NCBI GenBank assembly: GCA_016787525.1 | Contig: JAEUUP010000136.1 | Coordinates: 1 to 64,000, forward strand | DNA length: 64,000 bases | Reading direction: 5' to 3' | Source of the DNA: Saprospiraceae bacterium | GTDB lineage: Bacteria; Bacteroidota; Bacteroidia; Chitinophagales; Saprospiraceae | In this document: positions 41,287 to 50,840 of the stretch, one piece after another | How positions within the stretch are numbered: position 1 is the first letter of the stretch | How the letters are laid out: every line of letters begins with the position of its first letter | The notes under the pieces: model-generated | Databases searched by the model: none | Seen by the model: the letters and a program-made list of their open reading frames with translations, nothing else | Told to the model about the DNA's origin: nothing | Translations under genes and position numbers: made by a program

Positions 41287-41961
41287 TTATAAATCGAATT
41301 TGTAACCTATGCCTTTAAGCGTTTTTATTTGGTCTGAGCCTATTTTTTCACGCAATTTACGAATGTGGACATCTATGGTTCGGTCGCCGACTATGACATC
41401 GCTGCCCCAAATCTTGTGATAGATTTCGTCACGTGAGAAGACTTTTCCAGGTTTTGAAACGAGCAACAAAAGTAATTCAAATTCTTTTTTAGGCAAATCA
41501 ATTATTTGTTCCCCCCTCAGTACTTGCACTTTTTCTTTATCAATAATGAGATCTGCAGCTTGAATGATGTTGGCGTTGGGCGATTCTTTAGGTTTGTTGC
41601 GCCTAAGGAGTGCTTTGACACGACTGATAAGCACTTGGGGCATGATGGGTTTGGTGATAAAGTCATCGCCTCCTACATCGAGTGCTCTGATTTGGGTAAA
41701 ATCTTCGTCACGAGCAGTCAAAAATGTGATGATAGTGTTATGTAATTGGTCATTTTGGCGCAAACGTCGGCATACCTCAATGCCATCTAAATGAGGCATC
41801 ATAATATCCAAAATAATCAATTGTGGGTGAGATTCACGCGCTTTCTCAATAGCTTCTAAGCCGTTTGAAGCTGTCAGAACTTCAAAACCTTCTTTTTTTA
41901 AGTTGTAACTCAAAAAGTCTAAAATGTCAATTTCGTCATCAACAATGAGTATTTTCGTCAT
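41287..41961 (-). CDS. OmpR/PhoB-family response regulator
   Basis: 224 residues: receiver domain with acidic pocket D8-D9, phospho-acceptor Asp 52 (I-I-L-D-I-M-M-P) and Lys in F-I-T-K-P; C-terminal winged helix (W-G-S-D-V-I-V-G-D-R-T-I-D-V-H-I-R-K-L-R). First gene of the operon with the kinase. A decamer (41513) encodes V-L-R-G-E in the linker-to-DNA-binding region. Confidence 0.93.
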   Translation of the reverse strand: MTKILIVDDEIDILDFLSYNLKKEGFEVLTASNGLEAIEKARESHPQLIILDIMMPHLDGIEVCRRLRQNDQLHNTIITFLTARDEDFTQIRALDVGGDDFITKPIMPQVLISRVKALLRRNKPKESPNANIIQAADLIIDKEKVQVLRGEQIIDLPKKEFELLLLLVSKPGKVFSRDEIYHKIWGSDVIVGDRTIDVHIRKLREKIGSDQIKTLKGIGYKFDL

Positions 41962-42066
41962 GTTTTGGCTTGATTTCGACTGAATTTGTTGAATAATTTG
42001 GCAAAATTAGACCCAAAACGTCATCTTTAATGCAAGTTTTAGTTTAAGAAATTGTAAAGTTTTGGC

Positions 42067-42405
42067 TTACTTGGTGAGTTCACTCCTTTTGGCTTTTACC
42101 ATACGCTCCACTTGTACATAAATGCTATCGAACTGAACGGGGTTACGAGCATAAATGGTCATTGTCGAGTCCAAATCTTTATCCGTTACACCATGCTGTT
42201 TGAAAATCTGCTCATAATAAATGCTGTTCATACTATCTCGCACCTCTTGTTTTTCAGATTCCGTCAAAGCTTCTGCCGTATGAATATCTACCAAAATATG
42301 AACCAATTTTTCAGAAGGAATCGGCGCTTCAATGGTAGGTTGACACGACACAAGAGAAAGCAAACTCATTGAGCATAAAAGTAATGTTGCAATCTGTTTT
42401 TTCAT
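42067..42405 (-). CDS. DUF4296 lipoprotein
   Basis: 112 residues with a lipobox ending L-V-S-C (about residue 21), then a helical domain with L-V-D-I-H-T-A-E-A typical of DUF4296. Probably anchored to a periplasm-facing membrane leaflet. Function unknown; widespread single-copy Bacteroidota family. It lies 27 bp upstream of the end of the SixA gene on the same strand, so probably cotranscribed. Confidence 0.82.
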   Translation of the reverse strand: MKKQIATLLLCSMSLLSLVSCQPTIEAPIPSEKLVHILVDIHTAEALTESEKQEVRDSMNSIYYEQIFKQHGVTDKDLDSTMTIYARNPVQFDSIYVQVERMVKAKRSELTK

Positions 42406-42432
42406 TGCTGTGAAAGTTTTAAATCAAATCGG

Positions 42433-42927
42433 TTACTTATACATTTTTGGATACCACAAACCTGTCACTTTCGCCGTCTTTACACTAAACGCTGACCAAT
42501 CGTCAATAGATGCGTCAAGGCGCACAATGCCACAAGTGGGCAGATTGTCAATAGGGTCTTCGTTAAATCTATTAGTAAAATAGGTCAAAGTTGGGTTATG
42601 TCCGAAAAGCAAAACTGTTTTAGCATTTTTAGGCAAATCTTTGACAATTTTAAGAATATCGGATTCAAGAGCTTCATAAATGTCTTTCTGAAAGTCAATA
42701 TCCGAGTCTTTGATACCAAACTCATGACAAAAATACTGTGCCGTCGTTTTAGCACGCACAGCAGGGCTTGACACAACAAGGTCGGGGCGACCACCTTGTT
42801 CTTTTAGAATCTTAGCCATGCGTGGCGCATCGTTGTGACCTCTCAAATCGAGGACTCTGTCAAAATCGCGTGCACTAAAATCAGTCCAACTGGATTTCGC
42901 GTGTCTGATAATAAATAACGTCTTCAA
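42433..42927 (-). CDS. SixA-type phosphohistidine phosphatase
   Basis: 164 residues of the histidine phosphatase superfamily: catalytic R-H-A-K-S-S-W with His 9, second catalytic His in F-G-H-N-P-T-L (about 124), and S-S-P-A-V-R-A-K-T-T in the middle. SixA removes phosphate from His in phosphorelay or PTS proteins. Cytoplasmic. Its start abuts the divergent SWIM gene. Confidence 0.88.
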   Translation of the reverse strand: MKTLFIIRHAKSSWTDFSARDFDRVLDLRGHNDAPRMAKILKEQGGRPDLVVSSPAVRAKTTAQYFCHEFGIKDSDIDFQKDIYEALESDILKIVKDLPKNAKTVLLFGHNPTLTYFTNRFNEDPIDNLPTCGIVRLDASIDDWSAFSVKTAKVTGLWYPKMYK

Positions 42928-43004
42928 TGCAAAATGAACTTGTAGGATTTGATAAAACTGTATTAACTTGTGCGTTTTTTACAACGGCAAGGCGAAAGTA
43001 TAAA

Positions 43005-44756
43005 ATGAAACTCAATTTTTCACTCGACAAGCTTGAATTGTATCTCGACGACGATATTTTACTGGCGGCTGACCAACTCATCAGCATTCAGCACGCTCAA
43101 TCGTTGATTGAAATAGAAAAAAATCTGTTTCTACTCCGCACTACTGAGGGGGGCGATGCGATTGAAACAGAAGTACAACTATCTGGCAGTAAAGTCAAAA
43201 TGGCAACTTGCGAGTGTCAGGCTTACCAAGAAAATAATATCTGTTCACACATTGGCGCGGCTCTTTTGCTTCTTTTAGAAAAAAAGAAAATACAAGCCGA
43301 AACCAAAAAGGCTGCGCCACCCAAACAAACAGAATCGCATACTGAGGGGGGGACTAAACTCACTATTCCAAACATTCTGAAGCGTATCGAACCGAATTTG
43401 CTTATTGAGTTTATCGCCAACTATGCCCGCTCCGACAAACAATTTGCACTTGCTCTCAAAACCCGTTTTGCCAGCGACTTATCGGCGGGTAGTATTCAAG
43501 ACCATTACAAAACACTGATTGACAATACACTACGCACTGTTAAAAACCCTAAAGGTCGTATCACACCCAAAGGTTGGCAACAAGTTTTTACGATGCTCGA
43601 TGAGTTGAGGCAAAAAGCTGAGTCGTTTTTTAAGGCTGGTGAATTGAACTCTTGTTTTGAGCTTTTGAAAGTGACCTTGCCTCTCATACATCGCCTCATG
43701 CGCGCTTATGATTCGCCGAAAGCCAAACTGGAACGCCGCCAAATTCAGTTGACCGAAATACTGAGGGGGTTCGATGGCTTATTGGTTTCGCCCGAATTGT
43801 CGCAGAATTTATGGGATTTTGTCCTTGTTGAATATACCCAAAATGTACGCCACGACTATTCGTCACGTCTTTTCGATTGGCTGTTGAAACATGCGGACAA
43901 TTCTAGTCAAATTGAGGGTCTTTTACAGACTTTGGATACACAAATCAATATGTGCCGCCAATTTGTGGACATCAGAGACAGGCTGATAACTCAAAAGGTG
44001 CAATTACTCCATAAAATTGGTCGTATCGAAGAAGCCAGTGCCTTGATTTTGAGCGCATCCAGCAGTCCAGATGTTTTGCTTACTGCGATTCAAAATACTT
44101 TTAACTCTGGCGACTATGATTTGGCAAAAAGCCTGTGCGAAAATGGCTTAAAAGTGTTTAAACGAAACGCTGCGGCAACCCAAACCCTCGAAGAATGGCT
44201 GTTGACAATTGCTGAAAATGAAGCGGATACTGAGGGGGTCATTTTTTATGCCGAAAAAAGGTTATTAGCCACGTTTAATTATACATTCTATGACAAACTC
44301 CAACAACTGAATTTACCTACCGACAAGCGACAAGCCATTATCAAAGCTATTGAAAACCAAAGTTATCGGATTGAAAAACGGGATTTATTAGCCGCTATTT
44401 ATTTGGAAGAAAAACAATTGGATAAGTTAACCCAAATGATTGTCGAAATGCAGTCGTTGGAATTGTTGCGTCGCTATGGCGTTGCCCTCTACGAATTAGA
44501 CGGTGCTAACAAAGGCGAAAGCGTCGTTGACTTGCATAAAAAAGTGATGTACGAATATCTCTACACACATCTCGGTCGTCCACCTGCACAGCGTATTCGC
44601 CAAGTTTTAGAATCTCAAATTAGCCAAAACGGTATGGCTTTAGCCGAACGCCTTAAAAAAGAATTGAAAAAAGATTTTCCAGAACGCTATTCTCTCAACG
44701 AAGAATTGGAGGATATGATGGAAGAAATTGAACGCCGTGCGACTTTGATTAGATAG
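43005..44756 (+). CDS. SWIM zinc-finger protein
   Basis: 583 residues from ATG 43005 (M-K-L-N-F-S-L); the frame is open back to 42927, but that overlaps the SixA start and adds a less likely leader. The SWIM finger C-E-C-Q-A-Y...I-C-S-H is near residues 65-80 (CxCxnCxH). The rest is helical, repeat-like. SWIM proteins bind nucleic acid or partner proteins, but the role is unknown. Four decamers lie inside (T-T-E-G-G, H-T-E-G-G, I-L-R-G-F, D-T-E-G-V), the highest density outside the adhesin. Confidence 0.83.
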   Translation: MKLNFSLDKLELYLDDDILLAADQLISIQHAQSLIEIEKNLFLLRTTEGGDAIETEVQLSGSKVKMATCECQAYQENNICSHIGAALLLLLEKKKIQAETKKAAPPKQTESHTEGGTKLTIPNILKRIEPNLLIEFIANYARSDKQFALALKTRFASDLSAGSIQDHYKTLIDNTLRTVKNPKGRITPKGWQQVFTMLDELRQKAESFFKAGELNSCFELLKVTLPLIHRLMRAYDSPKAKLERRQIQLTEILRGFDGLLVSPELSQNLWDFVLVEYTQNVRHDYSSRLFDWLLKHADNSSQIEGLLQTLDTQINMCRQFVDIRDRLITQKVQLLHKIGRIEEASALILSASSSPDVLLTAIQNTFNSGDYDLAKSLCENGLKVFKRNAAATQTLEEWLLTIAENEADTEGVIFYAEKRLLATFNYTFYDKLQQLNLPTDKRQAIIKAIENQSYRIEKRDLLAAIYLEEKQLDKLTQMIVEMQSLELLRRYGVALYELDGANKGESVVDLHKKVMYEYLYTHLGRPPAQRIRQVLESQISQNGMALAERLKKELKKDFPERYSLNEELEDMMEEIERRATLIR

Positions 44757-44765
44757 TCATTAGTG

Positions 44766-44823
44766 AAAATTAAAACCTCCCTTTTAAAAGTCCACTCCGC
44801 CTCCGTAGGGGCGTTAATTTACG
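44766..44823. repeat. Half-copy of a type-G inverted repeat
   Basis: Contains AAAATTAAAACCTCC, AAAAGTCCACTCC and a GTAGG...GCGTTA stretch, matching one arm plus flank of the palindrome at 58917-58983. It is a truncated relative directly before nested element A. Confidence 0.55.
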
Positions 44824-44858
44824 TTTAAAAAATACCGAAGTATTGTACTTTAATAACT

Positions 44859-45055
44859 GATGTTACGCACGATACCATTACAGACTGTTTTTTGCTGCGC
44901 AAAAAAGACGTGCTAAGAAATTATTTTTTTAGAGCGAAGTTCATTTTTCAATCGCTTGCGATTGAAAAATGAACTTCGCTCTGATAGATTCTTTTTATTG
45001 TACGCTTTTTTTGCGCAGCAAAAAATAGTGCGTAAACTGTACCGTGCGTAATATC
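44859..45055. repeat. Nested inverted-repeat element A (197 bp)
   Basis: Outer arms of about 55 bp (GAT(A/G)TTACGCACG...ACTGTTTTTTGCTGCGC and its reverse) enclose a perfect 52-bp central palindrome at 44931-44982 (24-bp arms, 4-bp loop). Each outer arm contains its own small hairpin TTTTTTGC-TGC-GCAAAAAA. No coding capacity. It ends three bases before the stop codon of the next minus-strand gene. Confidence 0.9.
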
Positions 45056-45057
45056 AA

Positions 45058-45912
45058 TTAATAATAAGCAATTTCTGTATCTCTGATTTCAAATCGCCAA
45101 GATGGACCTTGGTCTCGTCTGACAGTATTGGCAATAAAAAGCAAAATATCGCGCCGCCTACTGAGGGGGGTCTTTGTTTCTTTTTCCCAGTCTTCGGGTT
45201 TGGGTGTTTCGATGTACCAATGACAGTCACCGCCACCGATTTCATGCCAAAGTCGAATGCGAATATCGGCTTCCACATACGTCACATAGCCGCCTCTGCC
45301 CATGTTTTCGTATTCCAAACGTGCATATTCGTTTTTGGGGGCGGTGTTAAATATTTCATTCAAGGATGCCATAGCATTGTCTCTTATTCCTCTATCCAAA
45401 TTGGGAATCGGATTGCCAAAACCGTCTTTATACACCCGCCACATTGAATCCTCGCCTTCTTTAACTTTGGGTGTTTTTTTAGGCAATAAACTGCTCGCCA
45501 AGGATGGTTTTCCGGCATAAGCTGTTTCCATTTCCACTATTTTATCTTTTGGAACGACTTCATCTTCTTCTAATTTGTTAAAATACAAACAATGTAAGCC
45601 GCCTTTTGGATGCTCTATTTCAAGACAATAAGTGCTTGGCAGCCATGCCAAAGTGCCCCACGTCATCAAGACGCTGCCATTCAATTTATTGGTTACTGTT
45701 TGTTCTTCAAAGATTGTGTTTGTTTTGGTATTAATAATACGCAAATTGCCATAGCCTTGCCAGCCATTCTCAGGCAACCAAACAGAAAGCTGTTGCGCAT
45801 TGGGATAACGCACAAAACGACCCGTCAATGTCCCAATTTGACGGGCGTTTTTACCCGTATTTTTTATTTTGATAATTTCTATGATGCCTTCGTTTATTAT
45901 TGAATTGTCCAT
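45058..45912 (-). CDS. Unknown protein between nested elements A and B
   Basis: 284 residues, no signal peptide or membrane segment. The N-terminal half looks beta-rich (T-L-T-G-R-F-V-R-Y, L-S-V-W-L-P-E-N-G-W); the C-terminal part is Trp-rich and basic (R-I-R-L-W-H-E-I-G-G-G-D-C-H-W-Y). No family recognised. Its two ends lie 3 bp and 12 bp from inverted-repeat elements A and B, giving it a cassette-like setting. A decamer at 45160 encodes T-P-L-S-R. Confidence 0.65.
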   Translation of the reverse strand: MDNSIINEGIIEIIKIKNTGKNARQIGTLTGRFVRYPNAQQLSVWLPENGWQGYGNLRIINTKTNTIFEEQTVTNKLNGSVLMTWGTLAWLPSTYCLEIEHPKGGLHCLYFNKLEEDEVVPKDKIVEMETAYAGKPSLASSLLPKKTPKVKEGEDSMWRVYKDGFGNPIPNLDRGIRDNAMASLNEIFNTAPKNEYARLEYENMGRGGYVTYVEADIRIRLWHEIGGGDCHWYIETPKPEDWEKETKTPLSRRRDILLFIANTVRRDQGPSWRFEIRDTEIAYY

Positions 45913-45923
45913 TGTTTTTTAGT

Positions 45924-46170
45924 TTTAAGTATGCGGAACAAATAAATTGCAATTACTCACTGTTTCTCGCTTCGCTCGAAATACGTGCTTTGTAAGGACT
46001 TTTTAGGAGTTTCTGTACTTTTTTTAATGAAAATCTATGATTTTCATTAAAAAAAGTACAGAAACTCCAATAGAGTTAATTCTTGTACGCTTTTTTTTGC
46101 TTGTCCAAAGGACTCCTTCGGAGCAAAAAAACAGTGAGTAATTGCAATTTATTTGTTCTCCATACTTAAA
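45924..46170. repeat. Nested inverted-repeat element B (247 bp)
   Basis: Outer arms start TTAAGTATG and GAACAAATAAATTGC; central perfect palindrome 46006-46068 (30-bp arms, 3-bp loop). Arms contain ACTGTTT followed by small hairpins, as in element A. In the right arm the small hairpin is enlarged by a two-hairpin micro-element (46103-46122). Confidence 0.9.
46103..46122 (+). repeat. Two-hairpin micro-element in element B (20 bp)
   Basis: GTCC-AAA-GGAC then TCC-TTC-GGA, sitting in the tip of a TTTTTTGCT...AGCAAAAAA hairpin. It is one base shorter than the copies that split decamers in two genes. Confidence 0.8.
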
Positions 46171-46191
46171 GTTCTTTTACTGAGGGGTGTG

Positions 46192-47247
46192 TTATAGATT
46201 GGCATCCAACCATTTTTTTACAGCAATTCGGTATGCTTTTATTGTTTTATCATACCATTTTCTATGGTCTTTGCTCATTCTTTGGGGATATTCGGCAGCT
46301 AAAACAGTTTGCAATTTCAACATGCCAGGTCTGAATTCTTTAGCATACTCTTTAAATTGAAAGTCTAACGCTCGACAAAACGACTGAAGGTTTAAACTCC
46401 AAATCTCTCTTTTGTAGGGGTCGTCCATATCATGTTCAGCTCTGATGGCAAATACTTTGAGGCTGTATTTAATCGGCTCAATAAATTTTTCTGGATTTTC
46501 TACTCTATTGCCATCTAAATAAGCATAAACATAGTATGAATCATCATCGTAAGCCCAGATGGTTGCTAAGTTTTTTTGTGTTAAAATGGCTATCATCTGT
46601 TCTTCCTTATTAGCATACGTTTTTATCTTGGCGATGGCATTTTCGCGCAGCTGTTTATCCATTTTAGGCTCTGCAAATTTTAAAAGCCCATTGATGCTTG
46701 TGTCATTGTAGTTAATTATTTTGTCTAAAGTAGCCTGATACTCTGCTTTACGGTATGACAGAGATGCGATTTTCGATTGGATTTTATGTATTGCATGCAT
46801 CACTCGAATCTTACTCCAAGCTCCCCAAATGCCTACTGCAATCAATAAACTGGCTGCAAAACCTATTTGCATAGATAGCTTCGCCCAAGAATGCAGAAAC
46901 CCTTCATTGTGTTGTGCATTTAAGGCATAAAAACAGGAAGCAAACACCAATACGTGCAATAGAATAAAAACTCTGTGGTATTCTAAAGCCCAAAATGTCA
47001 TTGTTACAAAGGCTATCCAGCCTATAAAAACCAAAACATTGCGATAGTGAAGCACCCAATCAAAACAGTGATTCACATTCATATTCCAAGCCAAAAGCCC
47101 CGAAGAAATGATGAAGCCCGCTCCACAAACAAGATAGGCATAGGCATAGCCCACACCATAATCGCCACTTGGTCTTGGTTTGGATAAAAGATTGGCGAGT
47201 AAGCTATAAAACATAAGAGTTATAATAAATAAAATATTGCCGAACAT
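46192..47247 (-). CDS. Membrane protein of unknown function, paralogue 1
   Basis: 351 residues: about five hydrophobic segments in the first 145 residues, then a helical cytoplasmic-type domain. Shares Y-L-D-G-N-R-V-E-N-P-E-K-F and F-R-P-G-M-L-K-L-Q with its upstream neighbour (F-L-D-G-N-K-V-D-N-P-E-K-F, F-R-P-A-L-L-K-L-Q), so the two arose by tandem duplication. A decamer lies 10 bases past its stop (46179). Family not recognised. Confidence 0.72.
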   Translation of the reverse strand: MFGNILFIITLMFYSLLANLLSKPRPSGDYGVGYAYAYLVCGAGFIISSGLLAWNMNVNHCFDWVLHYRNVLVFIGWIAFVTMTFWALEYHRVFILLHVLVFASCFYALNAQHNEGFLHSWAKLSMQIGFAASLLIAVGIWGAWSKIRVMHAIHKIQSKIASLSYRKAEYQATLDKIINYNDTSINGLLKFAEPKMDKQLRENAIAKIKTYANKEEQMIAILTQKNLATIWAYDDDSYYVYAYLDGNRVENPEKFIEPIKYSLKVFAIRAEHDMDDPYKREIWSLNLQSFCRALDFQFKEYAKEFRPGMLKLQTVLAAEYPQRMSKDHRKWYDKTIKAYRIAVKKWLDANL

Positions 47248-47296
47248 TTGGTTTTTTATTTTTTTAGCTGAATCATTTTGTTCTATACTGAGGGGG

Positions 47297-48370
47297 TCAC
47301 TTATGCCGTTTCAACCAATCTTTAACAAGCAGCGTTTCCTTAAAACGTACATTTTTAAAGCGTTCAGGTGGCGTGGTTTGCAAGGCTTCTTGTAGTTTTA
47401 ATAGAGCAGGGCGAAAATCCATACCTTTATTTAAAAATTGCTCATCAATAGCCCGAAGCAAACGGTCTATATTGAAAGGCTCAAAGTGCCATTCTTGCAA
47501 ATCATCGGCATCTTTAATCAAATGATGCACCTCGTCCGCTGTAAATAAAATGCTGCGGTTTAAAGGTTCGAGAAATTTTTCAGGATTATCCACTTTATTG
47601 CCATCAAGAAACGTGTAGGCTTCGGCGTAATAGTGCTTGTTTTCTAAAAGTTCTATCAATTGATCTTCCCAATGGGGTTTTTCTTTCACTTTTGCAACTG
47701 CCGCTGCACGTATATCTTCGTCATGAAAACGTCCTGTGAGTGACATCAAGTAGAGAATATTGTCCGTTGTTTTATGATTGGCTATTGTTTGCAAGTGGTC
47801 GTTGCGAATGGCTATTTCCCTTTCATTGTGACTTTCTAAAATAGCGGTTTGTTGCTTTGCAGAACTTTGCAACCACCCAAACAATAAACCCATACCTGCT
47901 GTGAAAACCAATAAAAAACCAATCATCAATGGAATTTTATACACATTGGGTGATACATTTGCCCTTATATCGGTATTTAAAAGAAAAAGATAAGGCACTA
48001 ACATAAAAAGTGGCAACCACACTTGCCCATTAATCTTTGCCAACCCATGAAGAAATTGGGGATAGCTTTCTGAATACCATTCCCATTTAAAAACACCACA
48101 AGCAAAAACCACAACTGCCATACAAAGCCAACCCAAACCAACCAAAATATTGCGGTTGAAACTGTGGATTGAAATCCAATCAAAGCCATTTTTACCACCA
48201 ACATAAAGCGTTAACATCAAACTACTGATGGCGAAAGCCAAGCCGAAAAATACCAATAACAAGCCATAAGCCATAGCACCTTCGCCTGCTAAGTTCGGTT
48301 TGGAAGCACTGAAATTGGCGAATAATATGACAACGAGGCATGTTAGTCCATAGAAAATGTATCCGAGCAT
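47297..48370 (-). CDS. Membrane protein of unknown function, paralogue 2
   Basis: 357 residues with about five hydrophobic segments in the first 180 residues and a helical C-terminal domain homologous to the neighbouring gene at 46192-47247. It is upstream of that gene, with 49 bp and a decamer (47287) between. The two probably form an operon and may be a hetero-oligomer. Confidence 0.72.
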   Translation of the reverse strand: MLGYIFYGLTCLVVILFANFSASKPNLAGEGAMAYGLLLVFFGLAFAISSLMLTLYVGGKNGFDWISIHSFNRNILVGLGWLCMAVVVFACGVFKWEWYSESYPQFLHGLAKINGQVWLPLFMLVPYLFLLNTDIRANVSPNVYKIPLMIGFLLVFTAGMGLLFGWLQSSAKQQTAILESHNEREIAIRNDHLQTIANHKTTDNILYLMSLTGRFHDEDIRAAAVAKVKEKPHWEDQLIELLENKHYYAEAYTFLDGNKVDNPEKFLEPLNRSILFTADEVHHLIKDADDLQEWHFEPFNIDRLLRAIDEQFLNKGMDFRPALLKLQEALQTTPPERFKNVRFKETLLVKDWLKRHK

Positions 48371-48491
48371 TTGTTTTCAATTAAAATTTACCAAATGGTT
48401 TTCATGATGGTGTATTTTCCTGTTTAGAGTCATCAGTGATGACTAAATGGGAACACTTTATAAAGGTACTGAGGGGTGGGCATAATTCAAA

Positions 48492-48668
48492 TCTACTCAA
48501 ATAGGTATAGACTGTTTTGCCTTTGGCAAAAAGCTTGCTTTGAAAGGACTTTTCGGATGACCGTTTATTTTTGATGCCTTGGCATCAAAAATAAACGGTC
48601 ATCCATAAAATCCCCTTTTTATGCACATCTTTTGTGCGCAGCACAAAACAGTGAGTATTTAGCACTTT
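48492..48668. repeat. Nested inverted-repeat element C (about 177 bp)
   Basis: Outer arms carry ACTGTTTTG plus small hairpins (CCTTTGG and TGTGCGCAGCACA); central perfect palindrome at 48555-48604 (24-bp arms, 2-bp loop). Same plan as A, B and D but with an unrelated centre. A decamer lies just outside (48468). Confidence 0.87.
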
Positions 48669-48700
48669 TAAATGTCGCCATTAAACTGTTGCAGTTGTTC

Positions 48701-49564
48701 TTATTCTTTTGGAAGAAACTGCTGAATATCAATAATTTCAAACTCAGATGAATACTGCATAAATTGTTTGAGCATAGCTGTATGTCCTTGCCCAAAAATC
48801 ACCATTACCTTTTTGTCAGATTTATCGGAGGCGACTAAATCTTTGATGTTTTTGAGGATGTAAAGGTTTCTTTTGTACCAACTTGTTACACCTTCTACAC
48901 CGGGTTGCACATTGCCTTTACCGACTGGAAGCAAGTAGCGATAGTACAAATCAACATTCATTTTATCCAATTCATCCGTATTCAATGCCGATAAAACAGC
49001 ACTTATTGACTTTTCTTGTACTAATTTGTTAATATGCCCTATGACCTTATTGCCAACATCATTCAATTGCTCAAGTAGGGGAGAGAACTCTTTTGCAAGT
49101 TCACCAGAAGGCTCGAAATTGAGTTGAATGGAGGGTTCATCAACAGAATAAATATGTTGATGACCGAGCAAACGAGCCAAACGGAAACCAATCTGTTCTC
49201 GTTCACTTGCGGCAAGTTGATACTTTCCGTTCAAGTAATCTTGATAACGTTTATCAAGGGCTTCATCATTTTTATTAAATTCAAGCGCGATGTGAGTTGG
49301 TTTGAATTTTACCAATCCTGCTACAAGTATATCCAGTTCTTTTTGCCTTTTTTCAGAAAGGATATTATCTGATTTTACATTGAATTGATCTTGATTCGGA
49401 TTGTCGAAATGATAAACACCCAATAGTGCGATAGGCGTTTTATCAGTTGAAACGCTCTTTTGCGCCACATCATTCCCAGATAATGACTGTGCTATTATGG
49501 TAGATGCTGCTAAAAAAATAAAAGCCGAAAAGAGGATAGCGCGTTTTTTTTGTCTTGTTTTCAT
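48701..49564 (-). CDS. DUF5694 secreted protein (TraB/Tiki-like fold)
   Basis: 287 residues with a signal peptide (hydrophobic stretch ending I-I-A-Q). Motifs typical of DUF5694: L-L-G-V-Y-H-F near the start of the mature part, F-K-P-T-H-I-A-L-E, Q-I-G-F-R-L-A and G-Q-G-H-T-A near the end. The conserved G-x-x-H and Glu resemble the metal site of TraB/Tiki proteins. Function in bacteria is unknown. Confidence 0.8.
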   Translation of the reverse strand: MKTRQKKRAILFSAFIFLAASTIIAQSLSGNDVAQKSVSTDKTPIALLGVYHFDNPNQDQFNVKSDNILSEKRQKELDILVAGLVKFKPTHIALEFNKNDEALDKRYQDYLNGKYQLAASEREQIGFRLARLLGHQHIYSVDEPSIQLNFEPSGELAKEFSPLLEQLNDVGNKVIGHINKLVQEKSISAVLSALNTDELDKMNVDLYYRYLLPVGKGNVQPGVEGVTSWYKRNLYILKNIKDLVASDKSDKKVMVIFGQGHTAMLKQFMQYSSEFEIIDIQQFLPKE

Positions 49565-49716
49565 TTTGATAAAAGATTAAGTAGAACCTAAACGGATATA
49601 CTTTTATTTTTGAAAGATGTTTGATATTGTTTTTTATGGATAATACCGCACAAAGTTGTGGCAAATACTGAGGGGGTAAAATCCACATTCTCCATTTGAA
49701 AGAATTTAGAATTAAC

Positions 49717-50370
49717 TTAGGTCAGCAATACATTTGGAATGAAATCAACCAAAAAGTGAGCAATGATATTGGCTTTTAAGTCTTTTTTCCAAAAATAAAA
49801 CAGAGCCAATACACCTCCAGCAACGGTGGCAATTAAAATACCTGCATACCCCTGCGGATAGTGCAACAAACCAAAAGGAATTGTTGAAAGCATAAAAGCC
49901 ATCCACTTTTTCCCTGTGATAACAGTCAAACGTTCCAATAGGAAACCACGCATGAAGACTTCTTCGGCAACTCCTGCGCGCAAAGTGACAAAAGCAATAA
50001 CAGGTTTTGAGAGTAAGTCAAAAGATTTTGATTCACCAAATTGCCAGCCTAAGAGTTTGCATATTTCCAAACATCCCAGTATTGCCGCTATGCTGACAAT
50101 AAAAATGATGACGACCCATATCAGCGAGCGTCCCCAATGACGATTGTGCAAACCTATGGATTCGAGGGTTAATTTTTCTTTTGGAATGATATAAAACAAC
50201 AGAAAACCGACTAAGCCAAAGATGAGGCTTTCTTTTGCCATCATTTGTCCATTGGTCAATTGGCTTCCAAAGGTGTATTTAAAAGTTTCGTTAATGGCTG
50301 TTATGCCAAACATAGATAGTAAAAGCCCTATCCATGTATAACGATTTGTCGGTGCGATTGAGTGATTCAT
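49717..50370 (-). CDS. CPBP-family intramembrane metalloprotease
   Basis: 217 residues, about six membrane segments. The Abi/Rce1-type motifs are present: E-E-V-F-M-R (motif 1), F-G-L-L-H (motif 2) and I-I-A-H-F-L-V-D (motif 3). Inner membrane. Relatives process prenylated or bacteriocin-like peptides, but the substrate here is unknown. Transcribed alone; a decamer lies 43-50 bases past the stop (49667). Confidence 0.88.
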   Translation of the reverse strand: MNHSIAPTNRYTWIGLLLSMFGITAINETFKYTFGSQLTNGQMMAKESLIFGLVGFLLFYIIPKEKLTLESIGLHNRHWGRSLIWVVIIFIVSIAAILGCLEICKLLGWQFGESKSFDLLSKPVIAFVTLRAGVAEEVFMRGFLLERLTVITGKKWMAFMLSTIPFGLLHYPQGYAGILIATVAGGVLALFYFWKKDLKANIIAHFLVDFIPNVLLT

Positions 50371-50840
50371 CTTGTGTATCTATAAAAAATTAAACAGTTT
50401 AAAACAATACTTTCCATTTGATAACACAAAATTGACTCAAATACTGAGGGGTATGAAATTTTACACGATGAGACGTAGGTGATTTGAAATGAGGTGTGGT
50501 ATTTGTTGAATTAAGCGTTTGTTGACTGTATTCTTTACTTGTGTAATACAACAAACGCTTATCCATCCCCAAAATATTGGCAACTTGCATTTCAACAATA
50601 AAAGTATGGCAGGAGTCCTTCGGATAGTTCCGTTCTTTAATTTAAGATTTGGATGTTATTTGGTTGAACACCATATACTACAGGTATTATGTCTCGGGTC
50701 TAAGACCCACAAAATAGTATGTATCGCGTCTGAGACGCTCACGAGCAGTTACGTTTTTTATACTTGATGCCAGCGGAGGAGTAACAACCGACAAACAACA
50801 AAAAAGCCTTGTGTGGGATAATATCTTACCCTACTTCTGC
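50371..50840. other. 470-bp intergenic region with inverted repeats, no gene
   Basis: Decamer at 50443; an inverted repeat with 13-bp arms at 50512-50524 and 50549-50561 (TAAGCGTTTGTTG / CAACAAACGCTTA); a partial match to the two-hairpin micro-element near 50612 (AGTCCTTCGGA); and short palindromes around 50690-50740 (GGGTCTAAGACCC, GCGTCTGAGACGC). Confidence 0.65.
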
